Below are positions 61,501 to 64,000 of a DNA stretch of 64,000 nt, one piece after another. Position 1 is the stretch's first letter. Every line of letters starts with the position of its first letter. Origin of the DNA: Hyposmocoma kahamanoa (lineage: Eukaryota > Arthropoda > Insecta > Lepidoptera > Cosmopterigidae). The position numbers and the translations under genes are program-made. The stretch covers positions 567,629-631,628 of the forward strand of contig NW_020653712.1 in assembly GCF_003589595.1 (NCBI RefSeq), in the 5' to 3' direction. The notes under the pieces were generated by a model, which was not told the DNA's origin, did no database searches, and worked only from the letters and a program-made list of their open reading frames with translations.

Positions 61501-61899
61501 TAATACCTTGCCAAAGAGCTTTCTCCAACCCTATTTTTATGCTCAACCATATATTTTAACTCCTCATGCCTTTGTAGGCATTCCATTTTCAATTTGTCAT
61601 AATCCAACCAGCCAGCCACATCGGTTGGCATCTCGTCACTACTTTTCAAAATTCGAAATGTCACATTTCCAAAATGGTGGATGAACTTTTCTTCCTCTTT
61701 GGAAATCTTGTCTTCATCCGTCAATTTATACAATTGTTCATCCAACGCCAGTTTTAATTCTTTTCTTAACGTTTTCAAAAAGTTTTTTGTTGTTTTGCCG
61801 TGCGGGATGAATTCACAGTCTTGTATGTCGCCATTTTGTGCGTAAATGACTTGCACAAGATGGCGGCCGTCGGTGAGTTGACGAAGTTTTATACCGCTT
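17375..61899 (-). CDS. Group III secretory phospholipase A2 gene (five exons recognised)
   Basis: Group III enzymes hydrolyse the sn-2 ester of phospholipids with Ca2+ and are usually secreted. Minus-strand exons: 61899-61507 (propeptide-like), 54519-54298 (catalytic copy 1), 44560-44336 (catalytic copy 2), 18493-18388 (C-terminal part) and 17461-17375 (end). Both catalytic exons show the calcium-loop motif W-C-G-x-G, the active-site C-C-R-x-H-D and the closing H-C-R-C-D. The C-terminal exons show F-R-A-C-L-K, T-K-C-F and a C-x8-C pair before the stop. All joins are phase-compatible. The gene covers at least 44.5 kb, with introns of about 7, 10, 26 and 0.9 kb filled with mobile elements. The exon with the start codon and signal peptide was not found in 61.9-64 kb. 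I infer one gene; a tandem duplication sharing 3' exons, or with one copy dead, is the alternative. This is an insect physiological enzyme family related to venom enzymes, with nothing here to suggest venom use. Confidence 0.75.
17680..17985 (+). repeat. SINE-like repeat 1
   Basis: Near full-length plus copy, about 220 bases upstream (on the minus reading) of the PLA2 terminal exon, in its last intron. Confidence 0.85.
18070..18368 (-). repeat. SINE-like repeat 1
   Basis: Minus copy ending 19 bases from the donor of the PLA2 exon at 18388. Confidence 0.85.
18388..18493 (-). CDS. PLA2 gene exon after the catalytic domain
   Basis: The acceptor is ATGTTTTCAG|G and the donor AAG|GTACGT. One base completes the arginine split from either catalytic exon (AG+G), and 35 codons follow: F-R-A-C-L-K, then [14 protein letters not shown] and KPVK. 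The placement of C-L-K and T-K-C-F fits the segment that follows C-x-C-D in group III enzymes. G+C is well above the flanking repeats. Confidence 0.85.
18940..19095 (+). repeat. CGAAACGTCGG foldback repeat
   Basis: It contains GACCATGGGACCTGTAAAGG, CCCGAAACGTCGGTTTGT and GCGATTTAAATCCGGAAAAA. An inverted GGTCCCATGGTCACGG lies just upstream. Confidence 0.7.
19260..19570 (-). repeat. SINE-like repeat 1
   Basis: Near full-length minus copy. Confidence 0.85.
20285..20535. repeat. CGAAACGTCGG foldback repeat, nearly complete palindrome
   Basis: The left arm (GATTTAAATCGCGTATATTTG...AACGTTTCGGGCCC) is the reverse complement of the right arm, with a short centre near 20392-20410. Confidence 0.8.
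20700..20927. mobile_element. 228-bp MITE, copy 2, with 8-bp target duplication
   Basis: Same length and nearly identical to 4549-4776. The perfect duplication GCTAAAAC is at 20692-20699 and 20928-20935. Eight-base duplications point to the hAT or P superfamily. Confidence 0.9.
21085..21275 (+). repeat. tRNA-derived SINE family 2
   Basis: Plus copy with TTAGTTGGCATAGCATTTGG, GGTTCGAATCTGGCCGG and TTGTATTAATAATTATAACA. Confidence 0.75.
21700..22110 (-). mobile_element. Diverged LTR copy related to 62590-62933
   Basis: On the minus strand it shares ACGCGCCTGGCCG, GCTCTGATTGGCCG and GGTACGGTGTGGGAGAC in the same order as the solo LTR. A 61-codon frame (21901-21716) follows, with no known domain. 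Borders are uncertain. Confidence 0.55.
22573..22800 (+). repeat. tRNA-like SINE family 4
   Basis: GTCCGTGGCCGAACGCTTAC and TTTGATTCCCGGGCCGGGAA are visible. A degenerate inverted fragment follows to about 22800. Confidence 0.65.
23010..23205 (-). repeat. SINE-like repeat 1, internally deleted
   Basis: It retains CGTCACCCTGAGACATAAGT and GGAGCTCTACTGCTGCTACT, with the middle lost. Confidence 0.7.
24035..24495 (+). repeat. Dispersed repeat C, longest copy
   Basis: It runs from CAAGAAAAGGAGGAGGTTCT to TTTTGAGGTCGGTTTTTTTA. It includes a partial internal duplication around 24290-24400. Confidence 0.65.
24640..24930 (-). repeat. Possible further tRNA-like SINE
   Basis: The minus strand carries TACCTCGGCGGTTTGCACTG and GGGATCGATTCCTGATAGG, spaced like A and B boxes. 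Only one copy is seen. Confidence 0.35.
25000..25480 (+). pseudogene. Non-LTR retrotransposon ORF2 C-terminal tail
   Basis: The frame 25000-25416 contains [20 protein letters not shown] and SFTLHSTFF. This is the style of the degenerate region that follows reverse transcriptase in insect non-LTR elements. The reverse transcriptase core is absent. A TTTCn stretch follows at 25551-25588. Confidence 0.45.
25551..25588 (+). repeat. TTTC microsatellite
   Basis: About nine perfect units of TTTC (CTTT), just after the retrotransposon relic, where it may derive from the element's tail. Confidence 0.85.
25985..26240 (-). repeat. Dispersed repeat C, minus copy
   Basis: The reverse complement has AAACCGACTTAAAAAAAA...GAGGTTCTCAATTCGACC and the same ordered blocks as the 24 kb copy. 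Confidence 0.65.
26406..27702 (-). mobile_element. Mariner element, both ends and TA duplication present
   Basis: 1297 bp, bounded by inverted repeats GGTCATGCCAAAAGAA near each end (26410 on plus; the match near 27698 on minus) and flanked by TA at 26404-26405 and 27703-27704. The size and TA duplication are typical for mariner. It contains one broken transposase gene. It sits in the long PLA2 intron between 44.3 and 18.5 kb. Confidence 0.9.
26451..27520 (-). pseudogene. Mariner transposase, inactivated
   Basis: The cut-and-paste transposase starts [11 protein letters not shown] at 27520. A TAG at 27385-27383 interrupts codon 46, where the family usually has tryptophan. The frame then reads through the first catalytic block (TGDETWLY), and [18 protein letters not shown] is visible. 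A frameshift at about 26778-26790 precedes the second block (HDNA) and the third ([13 protein letters not shown]), which are 34 residues apart (D,D34D). A stop at about 26630 and further shifts follow, but the C-terminal [11 protein letters not shown] and stop at 26451 remain visible. It cannot make an active enzyme. Confidence 0.9.
27905..28135 (-). repeat. tRNA-derived SINE family 3
   Basis: On the minus strand: CGTGGTGTCCTAATGGTTTG, GGTGGGTTCGAGTCCGGGCT, then GAAGGAAAACATCGTGAAG and a CCCAGTAGTGGGGC end. Confidence 0.8.
28260..28560 (-). repeat. SINE-like repeat 1
   Basis: Near full-length minus copy. Confidence 0.85.
28660..28940 (-). repeat. SINE family 2, junction fragment without the tRNA block
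   Basis: On the minus strand: tail (AATTGAATATC...), then GCGACATCTCTAGTCTGCCG, the AGCTGTAAAGGTAAC block and the head GATGGCGCTATG. Confidence 0.6.
30412..30530 (+). repeat. SINE-like repeat 1, 5' part only
   Basis: It runs from GTAGCAGTAGAGCTCTTTG to GTTTTGAAAGGTAAGG and then gives way to a fragment of SINE family 3 (GGATTATGGCCTAAACCCTCG). Confidence 0.7.
30651..31496 (-). mobile_element. Internally deleted Tc1/mariner-superfamily element
   Basis: The inverted termini are GGGTGGAAATTTGTAAT at 30653 and its complement near 31494, with TATA just outside each end. At 846 bp it retains only the C-terminal half of a transposase. Neighbours are a SINE fragment on the left and unassigned sequence on the right. 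Confidence 0.8.
30963..31380 (-). pseudogene. Tc1/mariner-superfamily transposase, C-terminal relic
   Basis: The frame from about 31377 carries [12 protein letters not shown] and [15 protein letters not shown] frameshift in an A/T homopolymer (about 31158-31168) precedes [12 protein letters not shown] and the end at 30963. The two catalytic aspartates (QQDG and PLDF) are 40 residues apart, which suggests a DD41D-type group rather than classical mariner. The N-terminal DNA-binding part is absent. Confidence 0.75.
31930..32430. mobile_element. MITE family D, 5'-eroded copy
   Basis: The internal order matches 42467-42957, and the right inverted end CATCGAGTATATAACC (minus) is intact at 32430. 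The left terminus is not recognisable. Confidence 0.7.
32725..33025 (-). repeat. tRNA-derived SINE family 2
   Basis: Minus copy with GATTCGAACCAGCGCCTTCA and the head and tail joined through AGAGATGTCGCTTTAATAAT. Confidence 0.7.
33370..33605 (+). pseudogene. RTE-like retrotransposon tail
   Basis: [10 protein letters not shown] or, in another frame, [12 protein letters not shown] is followed by [18 protein letters not shown]. This resembles the basic end of RTE-type ORF2, with at least one frameshift. ATAAATAG repeats mark the end. Confidence 0.45.
33818..34080 (+). repeat. SINE-like repeat 1, rearranged
   Basis: Plus copy with small deletions and an insertion around 33963. A second 5' fragment (CCTGGACGAACTCTTTCTCAAG) follows at 34158 in the other orientation. 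Confidence 0.7.
34680..35000 (-). repeat. tRNA-derived SINE family 2
   Basis: Minus copy with GGCCGGATTCGAACCGACGC and TAGCGCCATCTATGAGAAAT. Confidence 0.75.
35110..35260 (+). repeat. 16-bp tandem repeat
   Basis: About five clear units of GAACATGATATTTTGC from 35190, with more diverged units upstream. Confidence 0.8.
35437..35545 (+). repeat. CGAAACGTCGG repeat, fragment
   Basis: ACCTGTAAAGGACCCGAAAC, then ATACGCGACTTAGATCCG. Confidence 0.65.
35590..35750 (+). pseudogene. Second RTE-like retrotransposon tail
   Basis: The frame [20 protein letters not shown] followed by [13 protein letters not shown] has the W-R-D-E...D-W...A-x-D pattern of RTE ORF2 ends. It is joined on the right to a minus-strand SINE-like repeat. 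Confidence 0.5.
35752..35970 (-). repeat. SINE-like repeat 1, partial
   Basis: Minus copy lacking part of its 3' end, fused to the RTE-like tail at 35590-35750. Confidence 0.75.
36625..36715 (+). repeat. tRNA-like SINE family 4
   Basis: CTCCGTGGCCGAACGGTTAT and GGTTCTATTCCCGGGCCGGG. Confidence 0.65.
38160..38440 (+). repeat. tRNA-derived SINE family 2b
   Basis: A tRNA-like block at about 38289-38360 (GACCCGTAGCTCAGTTGGT ... GGGTTCAAGTCCCATCGGGTC) has pairing acceptor arms. The flanks match 42100-42340 (CTCTCACTAGATGTCACTAG, GCCGAAAAATCCAGTACAAA), so it is a SINE and not a gene. Confidence 0.75.
38480..38954 (+). mobile_element. 3' end of a non-LTR retrotransposon with A tail
   Basis: The open frame to 38701 has [20 protein letters not shown], typical of the end of ORF2 in jockey-like elements. 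A short 3' UTR and CCTCAATAAAAAA... ending at 38953 follow. It is 5' truncated, as is usual for LINE insertions. Confidence 0.55.
40845..41215. repeat. SINE family 2, two fragments in inverted orientation
   Basis: A minus copy (40845-40980, GGCCGGATTCGAACAGACGT) meets a plus copy (about 41010-41215, AAAGATCTGCAATAAGCACA, then TATTAATAATTATTACAAAT). Confidence 0.65.
41345..41545. repeat. CGAAACGTCGG foldback repeat with perfect centre
   Basis: The arms match over about 80 bases. The centre CCCATGGTCACGGTGACCATGGG (41425-41447) is a perfect palindrome around one base. Confidence 0.8.
42100..42345 (+). repeat. tRNA-derived SINE family 2b
   Basis: Second copy with GCCCGTAGCTCAGTTGATAA and GGTTCAAGTCCCATCGGGTC. 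It is slightly closer to a real tRNA arm than the 38 kb copy. Confidence 0.75.
42467..42957. mobile_element. MITE family D, complete copy
   Basis: 491 bp with about 30-bp inverted ends (CATCGAGTATAT...). It contains TTCGTCCATTATAGCAAAGC and ATATTCTGTATTTATTGTAA, shared with the copies near 12.5 and 32.2 kb. Confidence 0.8.
43045..43320 (-). repeat. SINE-like repeat 1
   Basis: Near full-length minus copy. Confidence 0.8.
43430..43760 (-). mobile_element. Possible LTR fragment
   Basis: A G+C-rich island in A+T-rich DNA. On the minus strand it runs to AATAAAAGACTTGTCTGG, which has the look of an LTR polyadenylation zone. No duplicate copy or TG/CA border was identified. Confidence 0.25.
44336..44560 (-). 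CDS. PLA2 catalytic exon, copy 2
   Basis: The exon has 225 bases, with acceptor ATTGACAG|A and donor GAAAG|GTAGGC. It encodes [17 protein letters not shown] and H-C-R-C-D-E. Phases are the same as in copy 1. It differs by one extra residue between the catalytic His-Asp and the next cysteine (H-D-L-R-C against H-D-N-C). A dibasic K-R lies a few residues before the mature-like start. It joins in frame to 18493. Confidence 0.85.
44990..45195 (+). repeat. tRNA-derived SINE family 3, diverged
   Basis: Plus copy: GGCTTCGAATCCGGCC, GCACCTCTGAATTTCTCGCA, GGTGAAGGAAAACACGTCGA, CCTAGCAGTGGGACTTAATA. Confidence 0.75.
46000..46235 (+). mobile_element. Decayed THAP-element head (a)
   Basis: It contains ATAAATACAGTAGAA, CCGCCATTTTCGCT and an ATG at about 46134 opening MPYCAV, with [10 protein letters not shown] in a second frame, then YHRKAF. 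This looks like a THAP start with a frameshift. It matches 62170-62420 in order of blocks. The LTR element begins 82 bases downstream. Confidence 0.45.
46625..46960 (+). repeat. Tandem repeat inside the LTR element
   Basis: Four units of roughly 75-100 bp share GAGAAATCTGAACGGTACCT, TAGCCCCAACGACAATAAAT and TTGTCAAGAGGTAG. One unit lacks about 27 bases. It lies directly upstream of the ATG at 46963. Confidence 0.85.
47901..47985 (+). repeat. 17-bp tandem repeat
   Basis: Five units of CATTAAATTGCGAGGCG, each with one to three changes, inside the LTR element. Confidence 0.85.
47992..48075 (+). repeat. tRNA-like SINE family 4
   Basis: CTCCGTGGCCAAACGGCTAC and GGGTTCGATTCCCGGGACGG, inside the LTR element. 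Confidence 0.65.
49036..50286. other. PLA2 intron, part 3
   Basis: Two plus frames of 61-62 codons (49296-49484 and 49543-49728, the second with [15 protein letters not shown]) might be a decayed element gene but show no known motif. Confidence 0.4.
50432..50508 (+). CDS. THAP-type zinc-binding first exon
   Basis: An ATG opens [11 protein letters not shown] and reaches IAFHK at a consensus donor CACAA|GTAAGT. This is the beginning of a THAP domain: C-x4-C, then the F-H that normally precedes P. In transposases and domesticated proteins the domain binds DNA. The next exon (F-P, C-x-H half) was not found within the element, so this is probably a truncated coding relic or an exon spliced to something further downstream. 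Confidence 0.65.
51075..51660. repeat. 99-bp minisatellite with inverted copies
   Basis: Direct units have CGCCATCTTGGA at 51311, 51410, 51509 and 51607 (period 99, 99, 98). To the left, 51080-51210 holds the same unit in reverse orientation, so the block can fold back. Period 99 is divisible by three and the minus strand stays open for 161 codons (51559-51074), which I take as a by-product of the period rather than a gene. Confidence 0.85.
52479..52736 (+). CDS. Open segment of unknown nature, possible exon
   Basis: The 85-codon frame begins with a hydrophobic stretch ([16 protein letters not shown]). An acceptor-like TTGTTTTGTTGTCCAG falls inside it at about 52530. The downstream part is rich in Q, T and P ([14 protein letters not shown]). 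It could be an unspliced ORF, a 3' exon starting at about 52531, or chance. It lies inside a PLA2 intron on the other strand. No family was recognised. Confidence 0.25.
   Translation: MVFYYFNFSLSFCFVVQQTTEGLLQMILLRAVKKTKGNYHPLGPDCTQEKQQIYTSKQKLYPSPKPCYLQQIITATPQRFQRIYH
52893..53350. mobile_element. Foldback element with repeated internal palindromes
   Basis: The outer inverted repeat is GAGGCAAAAACCAATAA (52907) against its complement near 53335. Inside are several copies of the palindrome CACTATAATGA...TCATTATAGTG. The right outer end resembles the right end of the THAP element (TTTTGCCTC...TTGTGACAG). Confidence 0.6.
54298..54519 (-). CDS. PLA2 catalytic exon, copy 1
   Basis: The exon has 222 bases, with acceptor CTACAG|G and donor GGAG|GTTTGT. 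It encodes [11 protein letters not shown], then C-C-R-S-H-D-N-C, and ends H-C-R-C-D-R. The calcium loop, the catalytic His/Asp pair and the cysteine spacing look intact, so an active enzyme is expected. It starts with one base and ends with two bases of split codons (symmetric exon). Confidence 0.85.
57165..57290 (-). repeat. CGAAACGTCGG repeat, diverged
   Basis: The minus strand carries GACTTGAAAGGACCGGAAAC, with the ACACATAGGAAACGAAAC side on plus. Confidence 0.55.
58505..58965 (-). repeat. tRNA-derived SINE family 3, one copy plus fragment
   Basis: Full minus copy 58660-58965 (GCCGTGGCAGCCTAATGGTT ... CTCAGCAGTGGCAAAAGGAA), joined to a partial copy of its 3' part at 58505-58600. Confidence 0.8.
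59240..59460 (+). repeat. SINE family 2, tail-to-head junction
   Basis: The tail TTTGTATTAATAAATTATAA is followed by AAGCGACATCTCTTGCCAAC and the head TTTCATAGATTTCTCACCAG. Confidence 0.6.
59460..59590 (+). repeat. SINE-like repeat 1, 5' part only
   Basis: It runs from CAGTAGAGCTCCTGGTG to GTGCTGGTGAAATTACC. Confidence 0.75.
60057..60114 (+). CDS. Possible exon of an unrecognised gene (a)
   Basis: The acceptor is TGTATTGAACAG|AAA and the donor GATTG|GTGAGT. The 58 bases read [19 protein letters not shown] plus one base. It lies inside the first recognised intron of the PLA2 gene, on the opposite strand. The near-consensus donor and the in-phase join to the segment at 60577 support it. No family was recognised. 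Confidence 0.45.
60577..60625 (+). CDS. Possible exon of an unrecognised gene (b)
   Basis: The acceptor is CTTTTTGTGTAG|GCC and the donor GACAG|GTATGA. Joined in phase to the preceding segment it reads [16 protein letters not shown] and leaves two bases. No third exon could be identified up or downstream, so the gene, if real, is partial here or a relic. Confidence 0.4.
61507..61899 (-). CDS. PLA2 gene 5' exon, propeptide-like region
   Basis: The acceptor is TTTTTGTTTCAG|A at 61900; one base completes a codon and 130 codons follow. A donor AAG|GTATTA at 61507/61506 leaves two bases, exactly the phase needed by both catalytic exons, and makes an arginine at the junction. The segment contains [11 protein letters not shown] and QDCEF and a charged, helix-prone middle ([13 protein letters not shown]). 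I read it as the region before the mature enzyme, because it is on the same strand, upstream and in phase; family membership of this part is inference. The open frame continues past the proposed donor to a stop at 61401, so a shorter independent gene ending there is possible. Confidence 0.55.
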
Positions 61900-62099
61900 C
61901 TGAAACAAAAAGAGAAAGAGCAGATAAATTTATTGAATTTGTAAATCATAACTAATTAACATAATATATTTACTTTTTTGAATTTAAAATGTCTATTTAA
62001 TAAGATTCTGAAATTGTTTTCACACTTATGATTTGTCTAAAACTAACTGTACCCAGCAGTCGTTGCTCTTTAAAGCTTATTTTCAGTCTTTTTATTGTC

Positions 62100-62430
62100 A
62101 ATTTGTTTAGTAGTACCCCGGATTTAATTCCATTGCTTTGGTATTCATACCAGGTAATTGGTATGATTCTTTGAAACCATAGAACGATAAATACAGTAGA
62201 AGTGCTTAGTGGTCGTGACGTGCCACGAGTGCCAACAGTACGCGGAGTTCCACTTGCTTGAGCCCAATCCGCCATTTTCGCTGTGTACTTTATGGTCGTG
62301 TTAATTATCTCACGCAAAACCTCGCAAATCATGCAAATGTGCCATATTTTGCTACTTTGGAATGCAAAATCGATAGTCGCACCTATAATGTTATCCATGG
62401 TGGTGTTTCAAATCGGCGTTGTATGTCACA
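62100..62430 (+). mobile_element. Decayed THAP-element head (b)
   Basis: It shares ATAAATACAGTAGAA, TCCGCCATTTTCGCT and the coding-like block CKIDSRTYN with 46000-46235. The minus frame at 62398-61997 is a shadow. Borders were not found. Confidence 0.4.
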
Positions 62431-62489
62431 TTACACCGTATCTATTTGAACATTAGTAGCAGCAGAGTTCCTTGTGAAAGAGTCCGTCC

Positions 62490-63145
62490 AGGGATTTATT
62501 TTTTATAATATCAAGTGATGGGACGAACAAGTCGTGCGCCTGATGGTAAGTAACACGCCTGTCCATAACAGCTGCAGTGCCACTCAGAGTGTTACGGACG
62601 GCCGTACGCGCCTGGCCGGTCAGAGCTAGAGTTCAGAGGAAAATGATTAATTCAAGAGCTCTGATTGGCCGAGTGGCGTAGCGACCCATTGATAGGACCG
62701 GTACGATGTGGGAGACACCGTACTTGTATAAATATAAGCAATAATTGTCATTCGAATCAATCACTTTGCAATCACTTCAATCACCAGCAATCACTCTCAC
62801 TTGTTACAATTGTCTTGTTTTGTAAGTCAGATCGACATTTATATGAATATACAGTCCACTTCAGATTAAAGGAAGTTTCATTGATATCGAAGGAAGATTA
62901 AAGCAGGGCAGTTCAGTTTGGCTGACTCCAACACAGAGGTTTAAATTACAAAGATCTGAGTGGCACTGCCACTGCGCCCGACACCCTAAGACATAAGTTG
63001 GCAATCCCATGTGCCTGTAATTTCACCAGGACCTTTATCCTTCCAAACTGGAAAGTAGTAATGCTCACATTACTGCTTGGCGGCAAAAATAGGTGGCAGT
63101 ACTTCTCTGGACGAACACTTTCACAAGAAGCTCTACTACTACTAA
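62490..63145 (-). repeat. SINE-like repeat 1, split by a solo LTR
   Basis: The two halves (62490-62589 and 62934-63145) are contiguous in the family once the LTR and one CAGAG are removed. Confidence 0.85.
62590..62933 (+). mobile_element. Solo LTR inserted in a SINE-like repeat
   Basis: 344 bp, beginning TGTTACGG and ending CCAACA, flanked by the perfect 5-bp duplication CAGAG (62585-62589 and 62934-62938). Removing it restores the surrounding repeat family. It contains a TATA-like TATAAATATAAGC near 62727. Strand is assigned from the TATA box. No internal region is present, so it arose by LTR-LTR recombination or is a LTR-only insertion. Confidence 0.85.
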
Positions 63146-63149
63146 ATAT

Positions 63150-64000
63150 TATGATGTTGAAGCAAATAATCGTCTGAATTTTACTTGTAAAATGAAAACT
63201 CATCTTCATGGTGAATTAATTTGTGGTAAGAGTACTAACTCAACATCTGTCGAACTTCATGGAGGAGGTCTTTAGGCTGAAGGGTGTCATGTTTCGGCGT
63301 TTCCGAGGACGGCTATCGGACAAGCACGTTGCGTCACAAGTCGCAGTCCATACGTGTAAATAAATATAGTAGATTGTACAACAATTGCATAAAACGCGTC
63401 ATTTTACCCGAGGGTAAAATGGGTTTTATGAACGAGTTATACACTCTGCTTTTTACTTCGATGGCGAGGAAATTAAACAGCAATATTACAAATAAACGGT
63501 AACACAACTATTGCCAAGGACAAATATGAACTTTCCGCCAATGTACAACTTTTTTTTCTACACGTGACTCAGGTTGGACTACATAATGCTCAGTTATATT
63601 TTACAAGCTTTTATTTTTTATGCATTTCTATTTCTTATAACTTATTAGAATTACTATTGCCTACTTTTTAATTTTGTAAAATAGCACGGATTAAAAAAAA
63701 AAAGTAAAACTTTATTTTATAAAGTTCTAGTGTTCGTGGCTGTTGGCGCAGGAGTCATTGCCTCGGTCTTAAACGACGATTTTATTTTATGCACTAGAGC
63801 ATAAAATGCTATTTTATGCAGCTTGCACCCAGCATAAATATGAACTTTAAGAGCATGACAAGTGAAAAATGTCTATGAGGTATGTGTTTATGGGTCTTTT
63901 GTAAAAAAAAAGCTGCACTTAATTAACAATACTTTGTCCTATATGAAATATGTATACTAACATAGAAATAAGTAAAATACTAACAAACTGTGTATGTAGT
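63150..64000. other. Right end, no supported gene
   Basis: I looked here for a signal-peptide exon of the PLA2 gene on the minus strand and found none with a phase-2 donor. Confidence 0.5.

Overview
This window is animal nuclear DNA, most likely from a moth or butterfly. It is A+T-rich, its genes are split by GT-AG introns, and most of it is made of dispersed transposable elements. The insect signals are a ZAD-type C2H2 zinc-finger gene, a group III secretory phospholipase A2 gene, a mariner element and abundant tRNA-derived SINEs. Naming the order is an inference from the overall repeat style, because no database search was possible. Only two host genes can be modelled with confidence.

Left end (1-6.1 kb, plus strand): a four-exon ZAD/C2H2 zinc-finger gene at 931-6055, about 515 residues. 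It has a ZAD domain, nine zinc fingers spread over all four exons, and a short Q/N-rich tail. Its introns hold SINEs and a 228-bp MITE.

Centre and right (17.4-61.9 kb, minus strand): a single group III (bee-venom type) secretory phospholipase A2 gene appears to occupy most of the window. Its exons were found by joining short GT-AG bounded open segments. Going 5' to 3' they are a propeptide-like exon at 61899-61507, a catalytic exon at 54519-54298, a second homologous catalytic exon at 44560-44336, a C-terminal exon at 18493-18388, and a terminal exon at 17461-17375 followed by AATAAA. The two catalytic exons have identical splice phases and lengths divisible by three, so they could be used alternatively or together. 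The first exon, with the start codon, was not found and may lie beyond 64 kb.

The introns of this gene are 1 to 26 kb long and packed with mobile elements. These include a complete but inactivated mariner (26406-27702), an internally deleted Tc1/mariner relative (30651-31496), a short LTR element (46317-49035), a solo LTR (62590-62933), a THAP-exon DNA element (50287-51914), several MITE families with clear terminal repeats and target duplications, and tails of non-LTR retrotransposons. At least four SINE or SINE-like families occur in many copies. A pair of small plus-strand exons at 60057-60625 sits inside the first intron and may belong to an unrecognised gene.

Between the two genes (6.1-17.3 kb) there are only repeats: a 263-bp MITE, a 76-bp tandem repeat with an inverted flank, and a hAT-like element nested in another MITE. 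No rRNA, functional tRNA, CRISPR array or bacterial-type operon is present. All tRNA-like sequences seen belong to SINEs.
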